Below the pieces are notes generated by a model, which was given only the letters and a program-made list of their open reading frames with translations, did not search any database and was not told where the DNA came from. A stretch of DNA of 64,000 nt from Oscillospiraceae bacterium. GTDB lineage: Bacteria; Bacillota; Clostridia; Oscillospirales; SIG627. The stretch is from positions 62,001 through 126,000 of the forward strand of contig SVTC01000002.1 in assembly GCA_015063985.1 (NCBI GenBank). Direction: 5' to 3'. Both the position numbers and the translations under genes were made by a program. Positions 26,628-38,363 of this stretch are shown piece by piece (within the stretch, counting starts at the first letter, position 1; each line of letters begins with the position of its first letter).

Positions 26628-26653
26628 ACTTTTTTATTATTTTATGATATAAT
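26625..26653 (+). promoter_or_regulatory. Promoter ahead of the PrsA-like gene and dnaA
   Basis: TAGACT (26625-26630, overlapping the mfd stop), 17-bp spacer, TATAAT (26648-26653). No other promoter is obvious before dnaA, so dnaA may be read from here. Confidence 0.7.
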
Positions 26654-26707
26654 AATAGGTAGACTGATACAATAGGTCTTACGGTAAAAAACAAAAAGGA
26701 AAATGCA

Positions 26708-27724
26708 ATGAAAAAAATAATTTGTGCGCTTTTTATTTTATCCACACTGCTTTCTCTGGTGTCCTGCTCGGCAGGCGGAGCGGTCGTTATAAGCTATAAA
26801 GATCAAAGACTTACCGAAAGAGATTTTATCTATGAGCTTGCCATGGAAAAATCATCCATTCTCTCTGAAAACGATCTGAGTCAGGACGATGCTTCCCTTT
26901 GGGCGGCAAAGGACTCCGAAGGTAAGACTATGGACAAGATCTATATGGAAAACTTAAAAAAGACACTTGTATTAAGACTCTACTTTGCTCAGTATGCCAT
27001 AGACAAGGGTTACGGTCTTACCGACAACGATCTTTCCTTAGTCAAGGACAGCATGAATAAATACGCGCAAAATTTTTCAAGTCTTGAAGAATTTAACGGC
27101 TATATGTCAAATTTCGACTCCGATTACGACAGTATCCACGAGCTTATGAAGACCCAATATCTTTCTCAAAAGGGTCAGTATCTGCTCTTCGGTTCCGGTG
27201 GAGAAAAGGAAATAACCGAGGAAAATGCAAGAGAATTCTTTGTAAAGAACTACGCCACCTCGGAGCATATCTTTATAAACAACGTTTCAAAGGTCTATCC
27301 CAATCAAAAGGTCGTACCCTTAAACGATGAGGAAAAGGCTGAAAAGAACGCCTATATCGAAGATCTTAAATCAAAGATAACGGCAGAGAATTTCAAGGAA
27401 TATCTTTCAGTCAGCGAGGAAAAAACCTCTGAATATACCATTTGCCAAGGAATGACCGACAACAGGGAATATGAAGAAAAGCTTTTTCAATCATCCGTGG
27501 GAGAGATCAGCTATCTTCAGACAGAGCAGGGCTTCTACTTCATTTTACGCAAGGAGCTCAACGCCGATTATATAACCGATGACGAAACCAAGGCTATTAT
27601 GTCGCTTCTTACAGAAAAAGCTATGGATGAGATCTACCTCACTGTAGTATCATCGGCTGAATTTAACGATGAAATACTTAATAAATTCAGCTTTTCTTCA
27701 GCGAAATACTTTACATCTTATTGA
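26708..27724 (+). CDS. PrsA/SurA-like peptidyl-prolyl isomerase lipoprotein
   Basis: A 338-aa exported lipoprotein: signal peptide with lipobox 'LVSCS', an N-terminal helical SurA-like segment, then a parvulin-type region beginning 'SEHIFINNVSKVYP' and ending 'EQGFYFILRKE'. Such proteins help fold secreted proteins outside the membrane. The parvulin domain is divergent, so catalytic activity is uncertain. It sits between mfd and dnaA (14 nt before dnaA), a place where a prsA-like gene is seen in Clostridia. Confidence 0.75.
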   Translation: MKKIICALFILSTLLSLVSCSAGGAVVISYKDQRLTERDFIYELAMEKSSILSENDLSQDDASLWAAKDSEGKTMDKIYMENLKKTLVLRLYFAQYAIDKGYGLTDNDLSLVKDSMNKYAQNFSSLEEFNGYMSNFDSDYDSIHELMKTQYLSQKGQYLLFGSGGEKEITEENAREFFVKNYATSEHIFINNVSKVYPNQKVVPLNDEEKAEKNAYIEDLKSKITAENFKEYLSVSEEKTSEYTICQGMTDNREYEEKLFQSSVGEISYLQTEQGFYFILRKELNADYITDDETKAIMSLLTEKAMDEIYLTVVSSAEFNDEILNKFSFSSAKYFTSY

Positions 27725-27738
27725 TACGGGAGAAATAA

Positions 27739-29298
27739 ATGAATTCATTTGAGGAGCTTTGGGCTCTAATACTTAACACATTAGAGGAGAAGAAGACCTT
27801 TTCCGATTCAAGCTTTAATCTCTGGCTTAGAGATATGGAGCTTATAGAAATGACCGAGGATACCGTATACATAAAGGTTGAAACGGATTTCAAAATGAAC
27901 TTTATAAAATCAAGATATATGGATTTTATAAGCAGTGTTCTTTGTGATATCTTAGGTTTTTCCTCTAAAATAGTTCTCATCAGTGAGGAAAGCGCGGATC
28001 CCGACGTTAGAGCAGTCTTCGAGGACTACGAAAAAACAAAAATACAAAAGGACTGTCTTTTCCTTTACGTTCCGAAGGAGCTTAGAGAAACCGAGCCTCA
28101 GATCACCAGGGAAGAGCCGAAAAAGGCTCTTGACAAGGAATACGAAAAGGATGATTTTGTTCCCGAAAATGCAAGAAAGCCTACCCAATGGATAAAGGAA
28201 GATCCCAAGCTTGACAGAAAGGAACAAGGCTCGGATATTGAAGAGATACCTACCCCCGGAGTAGGTACCTACTTAGGCTACAGCGAAAAATATACCTTTG
28301 AAAACTTTATAGTAGGTAATACTAACCGTTTTGCCTACAATGCCTGCAAGGCAGTAGCCGACGATCCCAGCAACCTCTATAACCCTCTCTTCATTCACGG
28401 TCCCTCGGGCCTGGGAAAAACTCACCTTCTTTACGCTATAACAAATCAGCTTATAATCTCCAATCCCGACAGCCACGTTCTTTACGTTAAGGGCGAGGAT
28501 TTCACCAATCAGCTTGTGGACTTCATAACACAAAAGGAGCCCATGCACTTTTTCAGAGATAAATACAGAAACGTCGACGTACTTTTGGTGGACGATATTC
28601 AATTTATCGCAGGTAAGACAGCCACACAGGAGGAATTCTTTCATACCTTTAACGCTCTCCATCAGGAGAATAAGCAGATAATCGTCACCTCCGACCGCCC
28701 TCCAAGAGATATGACAACCCTGGAGGAAAGATTAAAGAGCCGTTTTGAGTGGGGTCTTATAGTGGATATGCAGCCTCCGGACGTTGAATTAAGGACCGCT
28801 ATCTTAAAGAAAAAATGCGATGAGGTCAATCTTCCAAACGTACCCATTCAGATCCTTGAGTATATGGCGGAGCACATCAAGGATAATGTCCGTCAGCTGG
28901 AGGGAGCGATCAAAAAGCTCAGTGCATATTCCTTTATAGATCAGCTGCCCATTGATATGGCATTGGCAAGACGTTGTATTAAGGACGTTTCATCCTCCGA
29001 CAGCGAGGGAGGAAGCCAGGATACAATCAACAGGATCTTTAACGCAGTATGCAAAAAGACCTCGGTATCCATTGAGGATATCAAGAGTAAAAAGAGAATA
29101 AGAGAAATAGTAAAGGCCCGTCATCTTGCTATATTCCTTCTCTCAAAAACAGTTGAGCTGCCGTCAACGGCTATAGCAAAGATATTTGACCAGGATCATA
29201 CAAGTATACTCTATGCCATCAACACTCTTGAAAAAAAAGCCGAGACCGATCCGGTATTTATGGATGAGGTAAAGGAGATCGAGGATAAGGTAAGGTGA
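27739..29298 (+). CDS. dnaA: Chromosomal replication initiator DnaA
   Basis: A 519-aa AAA+ initiator. Domain I (1-85) has 'FNLWLRDMEL'. A long acidic and Lys-rich linker, domain II (about 90-175), is longer than in Bacillus. Domain III has Walker A 'GPSGLGKTH' and Walker B 'LLVDDIQFIAGK'. Domain IV has the DnaA-box-binding helix 'DQDHTSILYAI'. SD GGGAGAA. Followed by oriC and dnaN. Confidence 0.98.
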   Translation: MNSFEELWALILNTLEEKKTFSDSSFNLWLRDMELIEMTEDTVYIKVETDFKMNFIKSRYMDFISSVLCDILGFSSKIVLISEESADPDVRAVFEDYEKTKIQKDCLFLYVPKELRETEPQITREEPKKALDKEYEKDDFVPENARKPTQWIKEDPKLDRKEQGSDIEEIPTPGVGTYLGYSEKYTFENFIVGNTNRFAYNACKAVADDPSNLYNPLFIHGPSGLGKTHLLYAITNQLIISNPDSHVLYVKGEDFTNQLVDFITQKEPMHFFRDKYRNVDVLLVDDIQFIAGKTATQEEFFHTFNALHQENKQIIVTSDRPPRDMTTLEERLKSRFEWGLIVDMQPPDVELRTAILKKKCDEVNLPNVPIQILEYMAEHIKDNVRQLEGAIKKLSAYSFIDQLPIDMALARRCIKDVSSSDSEGGSQDTINRIFNAVCKKTSVSIEDIKSKKRIREIVKARHLAIFLLSKTVELPSTAIAKIFDQDHTSILYAINTLEKKAETDPVFMDEVKEIEDKVR

Positions 29299-29620
29299 AT
29301 AATCTGTGGAAAAGAAGCTTAAAAGCTGTTGAAAATAAAATTTTTTCTATTTAAAGTTTTCCACTTTTCCCCGTGAAAAATATGTGAAAACAAAAAACGA
29401 CTGAAAACGACTGATTTTTTCACTTTTATTTCAAGGCTTTTCCTTTAAGTATATTCTTAGAGTATCAACGGAAATTTCGGGTTTTCCACTTTTTCCGGCC
29501 CTCTACTGCTACTACTTCTGTTATTTAATAATAATTATTCAATAATAATAAATAATAACAATAAAGGCAAAATTTGATTTTTTTAAAAAAATACTCACAC
29601 CCCGTAAAACAAAGGAGATT
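29299..29620 (+). other. oriC: Replication origin oriC (dnaA-dnaN intergenic)
   Basis: 322 bp without a gene. DnaA-box-like sites: TGTGGAAAA (29305-29313), TGTTGAAAA (29327), TTTTCCACT (29357 and 29482). The last is followed by the GC-rich block CCGGCC, then CTA-CTG-CTA-CTA-CTT-CTG (29503-29520, six DnaA-trio-like triplets), then a roughly 45-bp tract of almost only A and T. This is the box / GC cluster / trio / AT-rich order described for the Bacillus unwinding region. Canonical TTATCCACA was not seen, so the local box seems to be TTTTCCACA. Confidence 0.9.
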
Positions 29621-29626
29621 GTGAAA

Positions 29627-30802
29627 ATGTATATTCGAGTTAACAGTAAAATTCTTACGGAAGCGGTTCTTCCCGCTCTTTGCGCAGTAACACCCAGAGC
29701 GCTCCTGGCAAGTGCATCGGGCTTAAGGCTTGAGGCAAACAAGGAGGAAAGTAGTCTTACCATTACAGGCTACGATATCCAAAAGGGCTTGACCACCACT
29801 ATTTCCTGCGAGGTAATAAACGAAGGAAGTATGCTCCTTGACGGATACAGACTTGCGACTATTTGCAGAAACATTCCGGAGGGAGAGATAACTCTTTCCA
29901 GCGATGAAAAATATCTTACCACCATATCCAGCCAAAAATGTAAGTTTGAGATATCCGGCTCATCCAGCCAGAACTATCCCACACTCCCCATACTTTCCGG
30001 AGAGAGATATTTTTCCATCAGCCAAAAGGTATTGAAAAAGATGCTCAATCAGGTAATGTTCAGCTACTCCGTAACAGACAGCAAGCCTGTTTTGACCGGT
30101 ATTTATTTTGACGTGGATCAGGATATGTTCCAGATCTGTACCTGCGACGGCTACAGAATAAGCCTTACAAAGAAAAAGATCGACAACGAGCCCAATTACG
30201 ATGAAAAGGGTAAAGCTAAGGAAAAGGATTTTATCTGCAATTTCTCCGATCACTTCCTTGTTCCCGGAAAGAACGTAGTGGAGCTTTCAAAGCTTCTTGA
30301 GGACAGTGATGCTCCTATCAGAATAGAGCTTGCAAGAAAGCACGTTATATTCTGCTTTGATGACAAGACCTTCTTTTCCAGACTTTTGGACGGAGACTAC
30401 ATAAATTACGAAAGCTCCTTGCCCGACGATTACAAAACCAAGATCATAGTGGATCTTGCTCAGATCAGCTCTGCAATTGAAAGAGTAGGTCTTCTTAACG
30501 ATGAAAAGACAAAGTCGGCTCTGCACTTCTGTGTCAGAGAGGATCACATAATTTTAAGATGCCAGACCTCTCAGGGAAGGACAGAAGAGCTTGTCGACTG
30601 TGTTATAGAGGGAGATCAGAATACTCTCGGCTTTAATCACCGTTATCTTGTGGATGCCTTCCGTGCCGCTCTTTTAAGCGGTGAGGAAAAGGTAGAGGTA
30701 AGGCTTAACAGTCACCTTAACGGGCTTATGATAGAGTCCGTGGGAGATAACAGAGCCGAAAAGAGATTCTTCTATCTTGTTTTACCGGTGAAGCTTAACT
30801 GA
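29627..30802 (+). CDS. dnaN: DNA polymerase III beta sliding clamp
   Basis: A 391-aa clamp with the three-domain repeat typical of DnaN and C-terminal 'YLVLPVKLN' (family ends '..P.R'). 'MYIRVNSKILTEAV' starts at ATG 29627, about 9 nt after SD AAAGGAG; the track's GTG at 29621 is too close to that SD. Follows oriC, and recF begins 2 nt after its stop. Confidence 0.97.
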   Translation: MYIRVNSKILTEAVLPALCAVTPRALLASASGLRLEANKEESSLTITGYDIQKGLTTTISCEVINEGSMLLDGYRLATICRNIPEGEITLSSDEKYLTTISSQKCKFEISGSSSQNYPTLPILSGERYFSISQKVLKKMLNQVMFSYSVTDSKPVLTGIYFDVDQDMFQICTCDGYRISLTKKKIDNEPNYDEKGKAKEKDFICNFSDHFLVPGKNVVELSKLLEDSDAPIRIELARKHVIFCFDDKTFFSRLLDGDYINYESSLPDDYKTKIIVDLAQISSAIERVGLLNDEKTKSALHFCVREDHIILRCQTSQGRTEELVDCVIEGDQNTLGFNHRYLVDAFRAALLSGEEKVEVRLNSHLNGLMIESVGDNRAEKRFFYLVLPVKLN

Positions 30803-30804
30803 AA

Positions 30805-31895
30805 ATGAAAATAGATTCCATTACACTGGAAAACTTCAGAAACGTTGAAAAGGCTTCAATAGAGTTTACCGACGGTGTAAATCTGCTTTACGGTAAAAAC
30901 GCCCAGGGAAAGACAAATGCCTTGGAGGCCATATATTATCTTGCGGGGCTTAAAAGCTTTCGTTGTCCGAAATACAGAGAAATGATCTCCTACGATGCTC
31001 CCGAGGCAAAGATAGAGGGAGTTATTTCTCAAAACGGCAGGCAAGTGGTATTAAGTGCCCTTTTACCAAAGAACGGAAAAAGAAACGTATTGAAAAACGG
31101 CGTAAAGCTGCAAAAGCTCAGCGAATATATGGGGATATTTCGAGCAGTGCTCTTTTGCCCGGAGCATCTTGAGCTTATAAAGGGCGGTCCTGCCGAAAGG
31201 CGAAGCTTTATAGATGGAGCAATATGCCAGCTCAAGCCCGCCTATGCCTCTTTATTAAACGAGTTCAACAGAATATATGGTCAAAGGCAGGCGCTTTTCA
31301 GATCGATGAAGGATAAAAGCATTAGTGAAGAGCTTTTGGAGATCTGGGATGAAAGCTATGCGAGCCTGAGTATAAAAATATCAAAAACAAGAAAGACCTA
31401 CGTTGAAAATATATCGGGTCTTGCTTCGGAGTTTTACAGAGGAATAACAAAGGATCATGAAGAGCTTTCCTTAAGCTACAAATGCGACGTAGATCCTTTT
31501 TCGGAAAAGGCAAAGGAAGAATTTCTTAAGCTTTTAAAGCAAAACAGAGAGCTTGAGAAAAGAAATCTGTTCTGCCCGAAGGGAGCTCACAAGGATGATC
31601 TTATTTGTAAGATAAATTCCAAAAACTCCCGATTTTATGCATCTCAGGGTCAGCAAAGATCCTGCGTATTAAGTCTGAAGCTTGCCGAGGGAGAATACAG
31701 CAAGAAGCTCAGCGGTCAGTCGCCGGTATTTTTACTGGATGACGTTTTAAGCGAGCTGGACAGTGAAAGACGGGAGTATATTCTTTCAAACGTTCAATCC
31801 GGACAGGTAATAATAACGTCCTGCGATCCCGACGGCTTTGAATCAGTGGAAAATATAAGAAAAATTCTTGTTAAAAAAGGAAGCTATATTATCTG

Positions 31896-31896
<1 letters not shown>
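30805..31896 (+). CDS. recF: DNA replication/repair protein RecF
   Basis: A 363-aa SMC-like ATPase for gap repair. Walker A 'YGKNAQGKTN', signature 'SQGQQRSCVLSLKLAEG', Walker B 'VFLLDDVLSELD'. Normal length. Lies between dnaN and the remB-like gene; its stop overlaps the next ATG (TGATG). Confidence 0.97.
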
Positions 31897-34165
<2,269 letters not shown>

Positions 34166-34319
34166 TCAAATTTAATGCAGTAAAGTTTTCCCCACCTGTG
34201 AAAAAACCTTGTGGAAAAGATTACTGTAAACCATCTTTTCCAAGAAAGCTTGATTTCAAGCCATATTCTGAAATCAGATAAAGCAAAATGTAAACGAAAA
34301 ACCTTTAAAGGAGACTGAA
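34166..34319 (+). other. gyrB-gyrA intergenic region with DnaA-box-like site
   Basis: No gene. TGTGGAAAA at 34210-34218 matches the box form in oriC, next to TTTTCCCCA and TGTGAAAAA variants. TGATTTCA/TGAAATCA arms at about 34250-34277 form a small inverted repeat before the gyrA SD. Confidence 0.5.
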
Positions 34320-36863
34320 ATGGAACTCAATCTTGAGGGTCAGAATATACAAAATATTGAAATTGAAAAAGAGATAAAGCGTTCCTACATAGACTATGCA
34401 ATGAGTGTAATTGTGGGAAGAGCTCTGCCTGACGTAAGGGACGGAATGAAGCCCGTTCACAGACGTGTTCTTTACAGTATGTACAAGGACAATCTTACTC
34501 ACGACAAGCCCTTCAGAAAATCGGCCACCACAGTAGGAAACGTTTTGGGTCACTACCATCCTCACGGAGATGCCGCGGTATACGATACCTTGGTCAGAAT
34601 GGCCCAGCCCTTCTCCTTAAGATATCCACTTGTTGACGGTCACGGTAACTTCGGTAACGTGGACGGAGACGGAGCTGCTGCATACCGTTACACCGAGGCA
34701 AGAATGTCAAGAATAGCCTCGGAGCTTATGAGTGATATTGAAAAGAACGTTGTTGACTTTGTTCCGAACTTCGACAACAAGCTGACCGAGCCCACAGTTC
34801 TCCCCAGTCGTTTTCCGAATCTTCTTGTTAACGGCTCTGTAGGTATTGCCGTCGGTATGGCTACAAATATCCCCGCTCACAATATGAGCGAGGTCATCGA
34901 CGGTACCGTTTACCTTATCGATCATCCCGATTGCGATATTCCCGCCCTTATGGAATTTATCAAGGGACCCGATTTTCCCACCGGTGCGGTTATTTACGGC
35001 ACCTCCGGTATTTATCAGACCTATATGACAGGTCACGGAAAAATACTTGTCCGTGCAAAGTATCACATTGAAACACATAATAACCGCAGCTCCATAGTCT
35101 ATACCGAGATCCCTTATCAGGTCAACAAGTCTTCTCTTGTAAAAAGCATAGTTGATCTTGTTAAGGAAAAGCGTGTCGAGGGTATAGCAGACCTCAGAGA
35201 CGAAAGTGATATGGACAAGGGTATGCGTATCGTCGTGGACGTAAAGCGAGATGCAAATCCCGAAATAGTTGTTAATCAGCTCTTCAAGCACACCCAGCTT
35301 CAAGACACCTGCGCGGCAAATATGCTTGCATTGGTTGATAACGAGCCCAAGGTACTCAATCTTAAGCAGATCCTTTGGCACTACGTTCGCCATCAGGAGG
35401 ACGTGGTAACGAGAAAATTTAAATACGAGCTGGAAAAGGCTCTGGCAAGACTCCATATTCTCGAGGGCTACAAGATAGCTATCGACAATATCGAGGAGGT
35501 CATTCGTATTATCCGTGCCAACAAGACCGTTCCCGAGGCAAAGGCTGCCTTGATAGAGCGCTTTGAGCTCTCCGATGCTCAGGGTCAGGCAATAGTGGAA
35601 ATGCCCTTGGGTAAGCTTGCCGGTCTTGAGGTAAACAAAATTCTTGAGGAAATGGCTGAAAAGCAGGCTTTGGTTGAAAAGATCAGAGATATCCTTTCCG
35701 ATGAAAAGAAGGTCCTGGGAGTTGTGAAGGAGGATCTTCTGGAAATTAAGGCACGCTACGGTGACGAAAGAAAGACTGCGATCGAGCAGGCAGTGGACGA
35801 TATCCTTATTGAAGACCTTATTGAAAAGCACAAGTGCGTTGTTACCGTTTCAAAATCCGGTTACATCAAGCGTATTCCCGCCGATCAGTATCAGGCTCAG
35901 AACAGAGGCGGCAAGGGTATAAACGCCATGACCACCAAGGAAGAGGATTTTGTAAGCAATATTATCGTTGCTCACAGTCACAGCTGGCTCTTTATGTTTA
36001 CAAACCTCGGCAGGCTCTATGCAAAAAAGTGCTATGAGCTTCCCGAGGCAGGAAGAACGGCAAAGGGTACGAATATTGTCAATATTCTTCCTCTTAAGCC
36101 CGATGAGAAGATCACTGCCTTTATTTCAGTAAGCAAGGTGGATACGGACGAGCTTCTCACTATGATAACTCGCTCCGGCTACATTAAGCGCACTCCCTTG
36201 AAGGTGTTCAAGCATTTGAGAAGAAACGGTATCAATGCTATTACCCTTACCGAGGGCGATGAGCTTATGTTTGTTGAAAAGACAGACTCCGACAAGGATA
36301 TCTTTGTTGCTACAAATGACGGAAGATGCATTCGCTTTGATGAAAAAGAAGTCAGTGTTATGGGAAGAAATGCCCGCGGTGTAAGAGCTATCCGTCTTAG
36401 CGGTTCTCAGGTCGTTGCAGGCGCTCTCAGCCTTGACAAGGATTCCGATAAGCTTATTCTTACCGTTACTCAAAACGGATTCGGAAAGCGCTCCGATCCT
36501 GCCGCTTATACCTCACATCACCGCGGAGGAAGCGGTATGACCTGCCACAAGCTTTCGGAAAAGACAGGTCTCTTGTCAGGCATCGCCGCAGTTGATGACA
36601 GTGACGATATTATGATGATCACCGACAGCGGTATGCTTATCAGGATCCCGGTTAACCAGATCTCCGTTATCGGAAGAGCTGCATCCGGTGTTATCATTAT
36701 GAGGACCTCCGATAATGCCGTTATATCCGGATTCCAGGTTATCCAAAAGGATGACAACGTTGAAGAGACTGTTATAGACGAGGAAGTTGAGGAGATTTCT
36801 TTTGCTGACTCCGACTCCGATTCGGATACAGATCTTGACTCTGATACCTTGCCTGAGGCTTAA
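34320..36863 (+). CDS. gyrA: DNA gyrase subunit A
   Basis: An 847-aa cleavage/wrapping subunit. Quinolone-region 'HYHPHGDAAVYDTLVRMAQ', catalytic Tyr in 'AAYRYTEARMS', GyrA box 'QNRGGKGI' and a six-blade C-terminal domain. The last residues are a strikingly acidic Ser-Asp tail ('DSDSDSDTDLDSD'). SD AAAGGAG. Ends 12 nt before a hairpin repeat. Confidence 0.97.
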   Translation: MELNLEGQNIQNIEIEKEIKRSYIDYAMSVIVGRALPDVRDGMKPVHRRVLYSMYKDNLTHDKPFRKSATTVGNVLGHYHPHGDAAVYDTLVRMAQPFSLRYPLVDGHGNFGNVDGDGAAAYRYTEARMSRIASELMSDIEKNVVDFVPNFDNKLTEPTVLPSRFPNLLVNGSVGIAVGMATNIPAHNMSEVIDGTVYLIDHPDCDIPALMEFIKGPDFPTGAVIYGTSGIYQTYMTGHGKILVRAKYHIETHNNRSSIVYTEIPYQVNKSSLVKSIVDLVKEKRVEGIADLRDESDMDKGMRIVVDVKRDANPEIVVNQLFKHTQLQDTCAANMLALVDNEPKVLNLKQILWHYVRHQEDVVTRKFKYELEKALARLHILEGYKIAIDNIEEVIRIIRANKTVPEAKAALIERFELSDAQGQAIVEMPLGKLAGLEVNKILEEMAEKQALVEKIRDILSDEKKVLGVVKEDLLEIKARYGDERKTAIEQAVDDILIEDLIEKHKCVVTVSKSGYIKRIPADQYQAQNRGGKGINAMTTKEEDFVSNIIVAHSHSWLFMFTNLGRLYAKKCYELPEAGRTAKGTNIVNILPLKPDEKITAFISVSKVDTDELLTMITRSGYIKRTPLKVFKHLRRNGINAITLTEGDELMFVEKTDSDKDIFVATNDGRCIRFDEKEVSVMGRNARGVRAIRLSGSQVVAGALSLDKDSDKLILTVTQNGFGKRSDPAAYTSHHRGGSGMTCHKLSEKTGLLSGIAAVDDSDDIMMITDSGMLIRIPVNQISVIGRAASGVIIMRTSDNAVISGFQVIQKDDNVEETVIDEEVEEISFADSDSDSDTDLDSDTLPEA

Positions 36864-36875
36864 AGTTTTTAAGGA

Positions 36876-36960
36876 GGCACACCTTTTTGAAAAAAGGTGT
36901 GCCAAAAACTTTTAATTTCGATTAAGTATTTATTAACAAAAACCACGATGGTTGTTTTGT
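36876..36960 (+). repeat. Hairpin repeat family copy after gyrA
   Basis: Perfect 13-bp arms GGCACACCTTTTT / AAAAAGGTGTGCC (36876-36903) followed by the tail 'CAAAAACTTTTAATTTCGAT' and 'ACCACGATGG'. The longest stem of the family; its outer GC pairs are unique to this copy. The rest of 36961-37060 holds nothing else recognised. Confidence 0.85.
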
Positions 36961-37060
36961 AATAAATAAACCTTATTTTTCGGGAAAACACTTTTTATTC
37001 TTATCCTGCTTGTAGTCCGATAAAAATAGGTCTGAACCTAAGATAATAAAGGAAAAAGCA

Positions 37061-37618
37061 ATGAAGAAAGTTAAAGTTGTTCTTTTTAAAGCTTATAAAA
37101 GAATAGACAGAGATCTTTCGAGAAGGTTATTTTTAAAGGCTGTTGAGCTTTGCTTTTCTGAAGAGGAAAGACCTAAGAAGAGAGCTTGCCGAGAGGACGG
37201 AAAGCCTGTTTTTATTGATAGGAGCGAGGTTAAGTTTTCTGTAAGTCACAGTGAAAACTGGTACCTTGCAGCCTTTTGCATTGACAGTGAGGTAGGAATT
37301 GACGTTGAAGTATTGCGGCAGGTAAACGTAAAGCAGGAGAGGATAGCCAAAAGATTTTTCGATCCCTCCGAGCAGGAGATACTGAAAAGAGAGCCTGCGG
37401 ATTTTTTAAAGATCTGGACAAAAAAGGAAGCAACGGTAAAGCTTAACGGAAAAGGTATCGGCGGCTTGAAAAGCACCGATGAGGACTCAAAAAAGCTTTA
37501 TTTTACGGATATAAGCGAAAGGCTTGGAGAGCTTTGTAATGAAAATATAGCAGGCACGCTTTGTTGCGAAGAGGAGTTTTACTGCGATATTATTCGCGGG
37601 GAGGATTTTAATGGCTAA
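37061..37618 (+). CDS. 4'-phosphopantetheinyl transferase (Sfp type)
   Basis: A 185-aa enzyme transferring phosphopantetheine from CoA to carrier proteins. 'FSVSHSENW', Mg-binding 'VGIDVE' and 'IWTKKEATVKLNGKG' are the family motifs. No NRPS or PKS gene is in the window, so the partner may be the fatty-acid ACP or something elsewhere. SD AAAGGAAA. The next gene overlaps by 8 nt. Confidence 0.9.
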   Translation: MKKVKVVLFKAYKRIDRDLSRRLFLKAVELCFSEEERPKKRACREDGKPVFIDRSEVKFSVSHSENWYLAAFCIDSEVGIDVEVLRQVNVKQERIAKRFFDPSEQEILKREPADFLKIWTKKEATVKLNGKGIGGLKSTDEDSKKLYFTDISERLGELCNENIAGTLCCEEEFYCDIIRGEDFNG

Positions 37619-37934
37619 AAGATTTACAAAAAACGACAGCGGATTTATTTGTGCCAATTGCGGAGCCGAGGTGGAGCCGCTGGAATATTCATCAAGAGAT
37701 CACTGCCCCTTTTGCCTATGGTCTTTGCACGTGGATATAATGCCGGGAGACAGATCAAATCCCTGCAAGGCAAAGCTTGAGCCGATATCCGCGGAGCCTG
37801 ATGCAAAAAAGGGCTTTATAATAAATTACAGATGCACAAAATGCGGAGCAAAAACAAGGTGCAAGGCTGCTCTTGGAAAGGGGCAGACCGACAGCACCGA
37901 TCTATTGATAAAATTAACAGTAAACAGAGATTGA
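37611..37934 (+). CDS. RNHCP-domain zinc protein
   Basis: A 107-aa protein with an RNHCP-type zinc motif: 'CANCGAEV', then 'SRDHCPFCLWSLHVD' and a second pair 'CTKCGAKTRC'. Two CxxC pairs suggest one or two zinc sites. Function of the family is not known. Translation is coupled to the PPTase (8-nt overlap); a phosphatase gene starts 9 nt downstream. Confidence 0.82.
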   Translation: MAKRFTKNDSGFICANCGAEVEPLEYSSRDHCPFCLWSLHVDIMPGDRSNPCKAKLEPISAEPDAKKGFIINYRCTKCGAKTRCKAALGKGQTDSTDLLIKLTVNRD

Positions 37935-37943
37935 GGTGTAAGG

Positions 37944-38363
37944 ATGAAGGTGATCTTTGTTTGTACGGGTAACACCTGCAGAAGTCCCATGGCGCAGATG
38001 ATAGCCCAAGAAAAAATAAAAAATCACAGCTTTTCCTCGGCAGGTATCTATGCCGCAAACGGTGAGGAGGCATCATACGGTGCCCAAAATGCAATGGAGA
38101 TAATGTTTTCAAAGCCTCTTATACATAAAAGCACTTTGATAACAAAGGATATTTTTGATTCCAATGATCTTGTTATAGCTATAAGCGGGCGTCACAAGGC
38201 TCTTCTTGAAGCCTTGTACGGAAAAAGCGATAAGATAATTGCAATGCCCGAGGATATTGCCGATCCCTTTGGCGGCGACGTTGACGATTATCTTGCCTCG
38301 GCAAGAGATATAGAAAGAGGAATAGATATTCTTCAAAGCAGAGGTTATTTTGATGATAAGTGA
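37944..38363 (+). CDS. Low-molecular-weight protein phosphatase
   Basis: A 139-aa LMW-PTP fold enzyme. The P-loop 'VCTGNTCRSP' is the C-x5-R signature and 'IADPFGGD' gives the general-acid Asp-Pro. Relatives (YwlE) dephosphorylate protein arginine or tyrosine; the Thr in 'CTGNTCR' is the YwlE-like feature, so arginine phosphatase activity is possible. SD GAGGTG. The next gene overlaps its end. Confidence 0.88.
   Translation: MKVIFVCTGNTCRSPMAQMIAQEKIKNHSFSSAGIYAANGEEASYGAQNAMEIMFSKPLIHKSTLITKDIFDSNDLVIAISGRHKALLEALYGKSDKIIAMPEDIADPFGGDVDDYLASARDIERGIDILQSRGYFDDK

Noticed and set aside
34707-35831. 374-aa minus-strand ORF opposite gyrA
   Set aside because: A shadow of gyrA with no recognisable domain or RBS.
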